Origin: FEB-25 sp963726315
GTDB taxonomy: Bacteria > Chloroflexota > Anaerolineae > Anaerolineales > UBA4823
Direction: 5' to 3'
DNA: 64,000 nucleotides
Assembly: GCA_963726315.1 (NCBI GenBank)
Contig: CAVSBZ010000007.1
Location: 62,001 to 126,000, forward strand
Positions within the stretch are counted from its first letter, which is position 1. Every line of letters begins with the position of its first letter. The position numbers were made by a program, and so were the translations under genes. Below, in pieces: positions 46,463-54,600 of this stretch. The notes below the pieces were generated by a model. The model made no database searches and was not told the DNA's origin. It worked only from the letters and a program-made list of their open reading frames with translations.

Positions 46463-47386
46463 TTAAACAGCAAATGCCAGAAAGGGGTTGACTTGGGTTA
46501 GCTGATCAATGGTTCCCTCGTCCACTCCAGCCGCGCGCAGTTTCGGTAGGAACTGGTCTGTGAGATAGGTGTACGGCTTGGGAACGCCTCCACCCGGTTG
46601 AGCCGGGTCATACCATCCCCGGTCGTGGCTCAGCAGCAGTTGATTCCCCAGACCAGCCTCCAACAATCGTTGGATGTGCTCCAGATAGTACTCATCTGTT
46701 TGCCACTCGCTATTCCCGATCGCATCATATTCGAGCCAGGCCCCGCGGCGAGCTATTTCCAGGTGTAGCTCGAAATCAGGCTCCGCCTGGGTGTGGATCC
46801 AGATAAACCGTTCTGCCGTACACCCCAGCTGCTCGATGATATCAAGCTGATCGCGCACCACCCTGCCTTTAACCGTGTGGCTGCCAATGACCGCTTTCGT
46901 CTCACGTCCAGCTGCAGCAGCCGCCCGCAAGATTTTGGTTTCACAGTCAGTCAGCCCATCATCCCCGGCGCTCAGCTTGATCCAGCCAGCTTGCACACCG
47001 CTGTGTTCTATTTCACCTTGCAATTCGCCCAGCATCCAGGCGGTCAGTTCGGCTTCGCTAGCAGCCTGTGCCCAATCAGGGATCCAGGGTTCACGATAAA
47101 CCCCCGTTGGTATCACCAGCGGTATACCAGCCGCCTCCGACACTGCCATTTCTATATCGGCCCGCCGTCCCACTCCAACGGTGCTGCATTCAACGATGGC
47201 AGTCACGCCAGATTTTTGAGCTCTTTTTATTTCCGGTACCATCAGCTTGAGCACATCTTCAACCTCAGCTTGGGCGTAACCCGGGGTGTCCCAGGTACGC
47301 AGATCTACGAAGACATGTTCATGGGGCAAGATCATCCCCAATTCGGTGGTCGACTTGGGACCAAGCGTAGTAATAATTTTCGACAT
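46463..47386 (-). CDS. Phosphotriesterase-family metal-dependent hydrolase
   Basis: 307 residues. The binuclear metal site is complete: HEH at about 22-24, the bridging Lys in GWIKLS near 139, His in GSHTVKG, His in WIHTQAE, and Asp in LSHDRGWY. Family members include lactonases, phosphotriesterases and unknown esterases; the substrate here is unclear. AAGGGA precedes the ATG. Only 12 bp separate it from the upstream AAC(3)-family gene, so they share a transcript. Confidence 0.9.
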   Translation of the reverse strand: MSKIITTLGPKSTTELGMILPHEHVFVDLRTWDTPGYAQAEVEDVLKLMVPEIKRAQKSGVTAIVECSTVGVGRRADIEMAVSEAAGIPLVIPTGVYREPWIPDWAQAASEAELTAWMLGELQGEIEHSGVQAGWIKLSAGDDGLTDCETKILRAAAAAGRETKAVIGSHTVKGRVVRDQLDIIEQLGCTAERFIWIHTQAEPDFELHLEIARRGAWLEYDAIGNSEWQTDEYYLEHIQRLLEAGLGNQLLLSHDRGWYDPAQPGGGVPKPYTYLTDQFLPKLRAAGVDEGTIDQLTQVNPFLAFAV

Positions 47387-47398
47387 AACACTATCCCT

Positions 47399-48166
47399 TC
47401 AAACTCCGAAGAAGCGATATGGATTTTCTTGCAACAGCTTTTTATATAACTCGACCATTGACCTGGCTCGAAATAGCCTGACCGTAGCTGTACCAATCAT
47501 CCTGCTCTGTATCATTCCAAGTGCCTCGGCTTCCCGTTGGACAATCAGGAAATCGCTCCATCTATTCTCACACCCAAACAACCATTCATCTGCTGGGTAA
47601 ATTTCTAACAATTCTTTTGGTACTTTTCCTTCCATAATTATTGTTATGTCTTCAGGTAGTAACACTTGCTCCTCAGCAATGTGTAAAGCCGAACATCTGT
47701 CCATTTGAACGCCAAAGAGCAGAATCCAGCCATTAGCTTCGACCAATGGTTTAAAACTTTGGCAATAAATTTCCGCGTCCTTGCCCCAGGCTGATACAGA
47801 ATGAACTGGATCATACCATCTCACTACATCTGGGCGCCGACGAAAGGTATCGGCAATGATACCCATGCCACTCGGGCTCTCAAGGTCATCGAAGGCAATG
47901 CGCTTAATCTTCCAGTTTATTCCTCTCGCAATATCTTGTTGAGTCAGCTCAACAGGAGGTCCTACTAAGTATGTCGGCATGACAATGGTGCCTTCTTGCC
48001 CCACCGTATCGAATAGCGCCTCAAGGACGGTGTTTGCACCACCGTCGACGTGACCGAGACTGCTAAGTGAGCTATGAACACCCAATATCCAGCCTGGTTG
48101 GATACCAAGCTGTGCCAAGCCATCCTTGATATCAGCTTTAGTAACAGGCACCATTGCATTCGCCAT
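47399..48166 (-). CDS. AAC(3)-family N-acetyltransferase (antibiotic_NAT fold)
   Basis: 255 residues from ATG 48166; an in-frame TTG at 48178 is possible. Family pattern: HSSLSSLGHVDGGANTVLEAL (about 31-51), GTIVMPTY, then HSVSAWG (the catalytic His and neighbours) and GVQMDRCSALHIAEE. Although the fold is that of aminoglycoside 3-N-acetyltransferases, such chromosomal proteins often act on other amines. Its operon partners are a phosphotriesterase-type hydrolase and an aldo/keto reductase, which points to small-molecule metabolism rather than resistance. Confidence 0.85.
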   Translation of the reverse strand: MANAMVPVTKADIKDGLAQLGIQPGWILGVHSSLSSLGHVDGGANTVLEALFDTVGQEGTIVMPTYLVGPPVELTQQDIARGINWKIKRIAFDDLESPSGMGIIADTFRRRPDVVRWYDPVHSVSAWGKDAEIYCQSFKPLVEANGWILLFGVQMDRCSALHIAEEQVLLPEDITIIMEGKVPKELLEIYPADEWLFGCENRWSDFLIVQREAEALGMIQSRMIGTATVRLFRARSMVELYKKLLQENPYRFFGV

Positions 48167-48263
48167 AATTATTACCAACAGCTACACGAATCGTGTGATT
48201 GGTTTATACACCAGGTTAGCCCAACGATTGCTTCACCGCAGGCGTAGTATAACGCCACATGGA

Positions 48264-49550
48264 TTAAATAATTTTCTCTCGCCGCACAATTACCAGGGTG
48301 AAATCGTCCAAAAAGCCATAATTTGCGGTGAAAACCCCGGCTGCCCGGATAATTTTTAGAATTAAATCCGCTGCAGCCAGTTGCTGGTTCTCCCGGATTA
48401 CTTGCACCAGGCGCTGTATACCGAAGGATTCGTTCTGTTGGTTGATTACTTCGGTTACCCCGTCTGTATATAGCACCAATATATCCCCTTCAGCCATATG
48501 ACTTTTCTCGTCACTGTGATGCAGGTTTTGAAAAATCCCGAGGGCAAGCCCGAGCGCAGGGTTATGGCGATTGAGTTTTTCCATTTCGCCGTTTGCGTGC
48601 AGGATAAGCGGCGGTGGATGCCCACAGCTAATATAGTTCAAGTCGCCGGATGATGCGTCCAGTACGGCATATAAGACGGTGACAAAATGCTTGTTTCCGG
48701 TAAATTCTGGTAAAAGCCGGTCTATCGTATTTGCAATGTTGGCAGGTCTTGAATTGCCAAGCGCTTTTGTGCGTAATAATGCTCGAAATGCAGTCATAAC
48801 CAGCGCAGCAGGAATGCCATGCCCCGATACGTCGGCTACAGCCAGTCCAAGCCGGTTATGCGATAAAGGGATGTAATCAAAATAGTCTCCGCCAATCTCA
48901 TCCGTCGGAATACAAATCCCTGCAATATCGTAACCCATCAGGTCAGGTGCACTGTGCGGTAGTAGCTTGGACTGAACTTCTCGCGCAGTTTCGAGCTGTT
49001 TGCCAACCAGCTCCTGCTCGAGCAGCTGCTTGTGTAACATTGCCTTTTCAATCGAAATCGCGGCAGCATCGGCGAAAAATTGAAGCACTTCCACATCGTC
49101 GGGCGTATAGGCAGATAGCTGGTCACTCTCCAGGTTGAGGGCACCAATCGCGCGTTGGTTACGGATGATCGGTACAGTAATTTCAGAGAGTGTCGCCCGG
49201 CGTCCCACAACATAGCGCGCATCCAGGCGTACATCCGGCACGATCAAACTCTGGCAATTCTGGATGACATAACCCGTGATCCCTTGTCCACGCATGAGCA
49301 TGGCATCTTCTTGCGGTGGGTTAGGATCAAAGCCTCGTCGGGTGACACCTGCGATCATTCCCAGCGGCGACTCATGCCTTCCACGCACCAGGTCTTGATT
49401 AAGCACAAATATGCCGGCGGCATCGTAATGGAGCACGGTTTTTACCATATCGAGTAAGTGCTCCATAATCTCGTCCAGGTCCAAAGTATCTCGCACCTTA
49501 TGCGAGATATCCAATAGGAGCTGATATTTCTTTTCCAGGGTTAAGTCCAT
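48264..49550 (-). CDS. GAF-domain PP2C-type (SpoIIE/RsbU-like) serine phosphatase
   Basis: 428 residues, no membrane helix. A GAF domain (about 20-170; GQGITGYVIQ, VPIIRNQRAIGALNLES) is linked by a helix to a PP2C-type phosphatase (about 195-425). Metal-binding motifs are GGDYFDY, VADVSGHGIPAAL and the late LYTDGVTEVIN and DDFTLVIVRR. It probably dephosphorylates an anti-anti-sigma factor in response to a ligand bound by GAF; no such partner gene is in the window. Ribosome site weak. Confidence 0.93.
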   Translation of the reverse strand: MDLTLEKKYQLLLDISHKVRDTLDLDEIMEHLLDMVKTVLHYDAAGIFVLNQDLVRGRHESPLGMIAGVTRRGFDPNPPQEDAMLMRGQGITGYVIQNCQSLIVPDVRLDARYVVGRRATLSEITVPIIRNQRAIGALNLESDQLSAYTPDDVEVLQFFADAAAISIEKAMLHKQLLEQELVGKQLETAREVQSKLLPHSAPDLMGYDIAGICIPTDEIGGDYFDYIPLSHNRLGLAVADVSGHGIPAALVMTAFRALLRTKALGNSRPANIANTIDRLLPEFTGNKHFVTVLYAVLDASSGDLNYISCGHPPPLILHANGEMEKLNRHNPALGLALGIFQNLHHSDEKSHMAEGDILVLYTDGVTEVINQQNESFGIQRLVQVIRENQQLAAADLILKIIRAAGVFTANYGFLDDFTLVIVRREKII

Positions 49551-49822
49551 AATTTGAAATTCTATACCCGAGTTATCTATATTCTTACTCCTGATTTACT
49601 CGAGAACTTGCATCCAGTTCAATCATAGCTGCACCATCTCTGATCGCAATTCTGAAGTAGCATTTACACTGCCTCAATGATGCCTGTGACCCAGCGAGCG
49701 ACGTCTGCACAGATCGAGTATACTCGCAAGTAATAATGCTGATTAATAAATATCTTTTCCATGGAATGCTAAATGCTCAAGCTTTTACCTGATGCTCCAT
49801 CTGGCAAGAGGTCTTATAAACC

Positions 49823-50290
49823 ATGCATCACACCCGTGAAGAAGTAATCAAGCGTACCATCGATGAGTTCGAGCTCCTGGATCGGTTGCTGGTGAGCTTG
49901 AAAGATGAAGATTGGGAGCGGCTGTTGATCCGACCCGAGACGAAAGACCCCTGGACGGTGAAAGATGCTGTTGCCCACATCACCCATTGGAAAGCAGACC
50001 TGGCCCGTTCTTCCCGGCGGCAGAAGCGACCTCCCGAGGAGCGCGGGCTGGAGTGGAACGACGCCAACCACCTTATCTATATGCGCTGGCGTGATCGTTC
50101 TTCTCAGGATGTGCTCGCCTGGCACAGGCAGGTACAGCAGGATGTGCTCGCTGCGATGCGAGCAGCCCCCGATGAATGGTTCACCGGTAAGGAGCGCAAT
50201 AAGCAATGGCCTTACGACCTCGACGGTCATTCTACCTTGCACCGGGTTCGCGACATCGAGCGTGCGTTAAAAGCCAGTAGGAAGAGCTAA
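49823..50290 (+). CDS. DinB-like / ClbS-DfsB-type four-helix-bundle protein
   Basis: 155 residues. Starts TREEVIKRTIDEFELLDRLL, then WTVKDAVAHITHWKADL with a metal-type His (about 45-61) and a late DGHSTLHRVRDIE. This is the ClbS/DfsB branch of the DinB fold; ClbS-like members hydrolyse or protect against reactive small molecules. Cytoplasmic, single gene. The preceding 272 bp shows nothing recognisable. An 1.37-kb repeat-rich stretch begins after it. Confidence 0.8.
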   Translation: MHHTREEVIKRTIDEFELLDRLLVSLKDEDWERLLIRPETKDPWTVKDAVAHITHWKADLARSSRRQKRPPEERGLEWNDANHLIYMRWRDRSSQDVLAWHRQVQQDVLAAMRAAPDEWFTGKERNKQWPYDLDGHSTLHRVRDIERALKASRKS

Positions 50291-50308
50291 AGGGTTGGTA
50301 GTGTTTTT

Positions 50309-50503
50309 TTATAGGGGCGACCCAACACGATAATCCTCGGTCTGGTTTACCCATCGAATATTGCTAGCCATGATTTCATTATTCGTATGACGGGTCGCCC
50401 CTTCTTTTGATATGTCTTTTATGATAATAATCCCATGCACATGGTTAGGCATCATGGCGAACGCATCTGCTTTAGACCAATGGTATTCACAACCACTCCC
50501 TAT
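50309..50503 (-). pseudogene. Remnant of a REP-associated tyrosine transposase (RAYT, Y1_Tnp)
   Basis: A 64-codon open stretch between stop codons on the minus strand contains DAFAMMPNHVHGIIII. MPNHVHG with the HxH pair is the hallmark of Y1/IS200-like REP-associated transposases. Neither the N-terminal part nor the catalytic Tyr region is present, and there is no start, so it is a decayed fragment. Its downstream part is translated from an inverted-repeat element (50313-50402), as in many RAYTs that carry their own repeat. Confidence 0.65.
50313..50402. repeat. 90-bp element with 11-bp inverted ends
   Basis: AGGGGCGACCC (50313-50323) and GGGTCGCCCCT (50392-50402) are perfect inverted ends. 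It overlaps the transposase remnant and lies just after the DinB-like gene, where it could also serve as a terminator. Confidence 0.65.
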
Positions 50504-50725
50504 CTACCGGTATGATATTGATCATTGAATTTGGTTGGATTATTAATAAAAAAAAGGAAAAATAAATCGAAACAAAGCTCTTTTAGTGAGTGTGTAAAGG
50601 ATGGGTTATGATCTTAATGAGATCGTTTATGATCATAATAGCAGATGTTTCCATCATTATGTAATTACTCACTACGTCAGTTATACCTGTCCAAAAAATT
50701 TAGATTAAAAATCGCTCAACTCTAC

Positions 50726-50911
50726 TGTCATTACGAGGAGAGCGCTCCAGCAATTCAGAGAATTTTTCATAGCCGAAGCTCGACGAAGTAATCTTCCTCA
50801 GGTAAGTATGGTCACTATGACTTCCGTGTCAATTGAGCTTTCTAGTAAAAGGAAGATTGTTTCGATATACTACGCCTCCGCCGATAAGGAAGGAGGGCAA
50901 CCGCAATGACA
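50726..50911. repeat. Dispersed palindromic repeat with TGTCATTrCG ends
   Basis: Left end TGTCATTACGAGG at 50726; right end CGCAATGACA at 50902-50911 (9 of 10 bases inverted). Inside, AATCTTCCT and AGGAAGATT add a second inverted pair. A further right end (CGCAATGACA at 51147-51156) shows another partial copy. The GAGGAGxGC...GAAGTAATCTTCC pattern is common in intergenic DNA of many environmental bacteria. Confidence 0.5.
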
Positions 50912-50983
50912 ATGAAGTGTTGTAATTTTGAGAAATCTAATTATTTTCCTTGTAGAAATGTTGTAGTGAATACATACACTGTC

Positions 50984-51176
50984 ATGTAATTACTCACCAA
51001 GAGCAAAAATCACATGTGATTATGAATAAAACATAGAGCAGATTGCTCCCCGAATAGCTGCGGGGACCGGTTCTAAGGACTTTGGAGTGTAAGAGGAATC
51101 GTGGATTCTGAGAGCGTCCTTATCCCCCGAAAACCAACGGGGATTCCGCAATGACAACATGGGTGAGTAATTACAT
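50984..51176. repeat. 193-bp MITE-like element with perfect 15-bp inverted ends
   Basis: ATGTAATTACTCACC (50984-50998) and its exact complement at 51162-51176. A third, direct copy with 14 of 15 bases is at 50659-50673. No coding frame lies between the ends and no clear target duplication is visible. Confidence 0.55.
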
Positions 51177-51179
51177 CTT

Positions 51180-51370
51180 TACCGGTAAAGACTAACCGGT
51201 ATACGGATGCATAATTATATAAAACAGACAATGGAATGTATCCTAACATCGGTTCAATTCGACCGATCTGGAAGAAGAGCACTTTTACCGGTAAAGATCA
51301 ACCGGAATACGGATGCTTTCATAGAAACATTTATAGGAAAGCATCCTATACAGATAAAAATCAATCTGTA
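51180..51370. repeat. Two tandem hairpin-stem-hairpin units with compensatory changes
   Basis: Unit A: hairpin ACCGGT/ACCGGT (51181-51200), linker ATAC, stem GGATGCAT (51205-51212) with ATGTATCC (51236-51243), linker TAAC, hairpin ATCGGT/ACCGAT (51248-51267). Unit B: hairpin CCGGT/ACCGG (51287-51306), ATAC, stem GGATGCTTTC (51311-51320) with GAAAGCATCC (51337-51346), hairpin TACAGAT/ATCTGTA (51349-51370). All four hairpins have 8-base loops. The left arms of the two units are 30/33 identical and about 106 bp apart. Stems differ between copies but keep pairing, so a folded form seems to be under selection or was copied as a REPIN-like pair. Confidence 0.7.
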
Positions 51371-51659
51371 CAGAAGTACACTGATTATAGCACAAATGTT
51401 CTAATCCACAAGGGGTTTAAGAGATTTAAGATTTCTCATTTTATGAGTCCCTAAAGCATCACTAAACAAACCATGAATATTTTCAGTACAGATGGCTGGA
51501 GGGCTTAATACGGGCAACCGAACAAGATAAATCGTTAGTTATATCAAGATAAGATTGACACGGAAAGACCAATGATCATCCCTTGCCTCGATAAATCATT
51601 TTGACGTGGTGTGTGGGATGGGGAGGTATGCAGTAAAACTGGAAAGTGATGGGTGGAGC

Positions 51660-54600
51660 TTACCTCCTATGCCTGCGCCTCTTTTGAGACTTGCTAAGCT
51701 GGGATTGGTTGTCCTGCACACCCACCCGCTCTTCTTCGGGCTCAGGTTCAAGTTCAGTCCCGTCTGCCGGCTGTTCCTCGGCTTCTCCCCCATCACCGCT
51801 CGCTGTGACGGCATCCGTCTCCGCCTCAAATTCTTCCACCGTGGTTGGGCGGTGCATCTCGCTCTGTACGCTGCTCATCAGGCGTGGCCGATAGGTGAAC
51901 ATGCGCGAGATTACTCCCGAACGCATATCCTTGAGCAGATTCTGGAACAGCTCGAACGCCTTGCTCTTATACTGCACCAACGGGTCGCGCTGACCATATG
52001 CTTCCAGCCCGATGGAGACGCGCAGGGCTTCCATCTGGGTCAGGTAGTCCACCCACAGCTCGGTGATCACCCCCAGCAGCAGCTGGCGGTAGACCTCGGT
52101 GAGGGCGCGCCGACCCAGCTCGTCCATGAGCTTAATAATCTGCTCACGGTCCAGGCTTTGCAGAGGTTGAGTCTCCAGGCTGGCACAGGTTTCTTCACCC
52201 AGCAAGCTGCACAGTGTGTCGCGCAGCGTCGGGTCGAGCTCTGGCAACGTGGCATTCGCCAGGCGCGAGAATTCACTCGCTCCCCAAGCCCGGCGGATAG
52301 TCTCCTGTGCACTCTGCAGGTGCTTCAGCACTTCATCGGTAATATCCTCCGGGGTGCGTCCCTCCAGCAGGCGGGCTGCCAGGTAGATGTAACTCAGTCG
52401 GGTAGTGCGCTGCAAGACCCGCCGGTGGGTCTTCTTGTCAAAGGAGGCCTTGGTTCCCTGAGGCATCATCAACAGCAAGCCCAGCATGTGGTTGGTGGTG
52501 ACGGGTCCGGTGATCTTCGCCAGGGCACTTTCCAGGTCATGTACCAGCTGACCGGATGCGGGTCCGGCGCCGTTACCCAACAGGCGCTCCCGTCTCCTGG
52601 TCAATACCAGCTGGGTGGAGTGGTAGACCTGGTCTGCCATCGCCTCCCAATCCGAGCTGTCCAGCTGGGTAACCTCAAGGTCGAGGGTGTCTTCCAGGCG
52701 GCGCTCGATCGCACCCACCAGCCGCATCACCGACTGCCCGGCGACCGCGTTCTCCACCTGGGTGCGGATGGACTTACGTACTTTGTCGGGGTCATCCCGC
52801 AGCAGGCGCAGTTCCTCCGGGCTCAGGCGGATATTAACATGCACCATGCCCACCAGCTCATCCAACAGCTCACGCGAGGTGCGCGGGGCAGCATCTTCCG
52901 CCTCGCCCATCCTCAGCCCTTCGTAGAATGTGTCGAGTGCTTCCAGGCGTTCCTTCGCCTGGCTCTCCAGGCGCTCACGGCTCGTCTCCAGCAGGTTGTC
53001 GATGGTGCGTAATAAGTGTTCTTCCTCGGCTTTGAGCGCTTCGTTCGCCAACCCAAGCAGGGCATCGCGCAGGTCATCGATTGAGTTATAGCCCTTCTGT
53101 TGGCTGGCAAGATGGTCCACCAGCAGCTTGAGCGAGTAGGACGGGAAGAGTATCCCACCCAGGTCGAGCGGTGGCTGCACCTGATCAAGCCAGGCGAGCA
53201 GCTTCCACGGACCTTCCTCATCCGCCAGTGATTCAGGCACCCGGCGGTTGACTTCAGTGCCCAATAACTCGGTCACGTCCTCCGAGAGGTCAGCCTTGGT
53301 GAAGATCAGGTCGCGCTGACCATAGATGCGCTGGCGCTGTGTGTTGAGCACGTCGTCGTACTCGAGCAAGTGCTTGCGGACGTCAAAGTTGGCGCCTTCC
53401 ACCCGCGTCTGTGACTGCTCGACCAGGCGGCTGACCAGCCCCACTTCCATGGGCACGGCATCGTCGATCTTCATCCGCTGCATGATCGACTCGACCTGCC
53501 CACCGCCGAAGCGGCGCATCAGCTCGTCTTCCAGGGAGAGGTAGAAGCGTGACGAGCCGGGGTCGCCCTGGCGGGCAGCACGGCCGCGCAGCTGGTTATC
53601 GATACGGCGGGCCTCATGGCGCTCCGAGCCGATCACATGCAAACCGCCCAGCTCTTTAACCCGCCCCATGTGCTGCATGTAGGTGAGAAAACTGGCGATA
53701 TCGGCTTCATAGATGCCCACCTGGTCGGGGGTGAGTGCTTCGAGAGCCTGGCGCCTTTCTTCATGGCGCATGTCATAGGGGTCAGCATACCCGGCACGTC
53801 GCAAGACGCGGTTGACCGAGTCGATCACGCCTTCAGGCAGCTCACCTCCAAGCTTGATGTCGACGCCACGCCCCGCCATGTTGGTGGCGATGGTAACTGC
53901 TCCAAAGGCACCTGCATCGGCGATGATCTGGGATTCTTCGGTGTGCTTGCGGGCATTCAGCACCTGGTGAGGGATGCCCGATTCCAGGTCGGTTTTCAAC
54001 CTCTCAGCGTCCTCAGCTGGCAGGTCGAGGATATCCAGCAGGCGGGTGAGGTTCTCGGGGTCTTCGGGGTTGAAGGAGATGCCCAGGTCACGCGCCATTT
54101 TACGCATATCGGGCACTTGCAGCTGGTCTAAGGACGCATTGAGCGGTTGCAGCTCTTCAACGATACGCCCATCCTCTTCGCGGTTGTTCTTCTCCAACCA
54201 GGCCTTCCGCAGGATAGCTACCTGGGCCAATTTGCGTAGGGGCTCCGCTCGCATGCGGGTGGAGAGGTGGTCGGAAAGCTCAACCGAAGTAGTGCCTACC
54301 AGCATCGGGCGACCCATGGCGTGGTAACGCAGGATTTCACTGGTGATGGCGCGGAACTTGACTTCCTCGGTGCGGTAAATCACATCTGGGAAGTCCTTAC
54401 GCTGGAAGTAGACCGGCTTTTTGGCAGTATCAGCCTGCAGGGCATAATAGCGGTACTTGTACCCCTGCTCATCCTTCCCTTCCAACAGGGAAAGCGCAGA
54501 GCCTTCCCGCATCGCCTGGTATTCCAGGTTGGTGGGGATGGCGATCACGTCCAGCTTGTAGATCTTGTCGAACTCTTCAGCTTCGGTGAGGGCAGTACCG

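Noticed and set aside
47399..48166. Acquired aminoglycoside resistance gene
   Set aside because: No mobile element flanks it, base use matches its neighbours, and the operon context is metabolic.
51180..51370. CRISPR array
   Set aside because: Only two repeat units, each internally structured, with different stems and no uniform spacers; no cas gene in the window.
51606..53012. 468-codon open frame on the plus strand opposite secA
   Set aside because: It is wholly antisense to conserved SecA sequence and has a His/Gln-rich composition typical of the complement of a biased gene.
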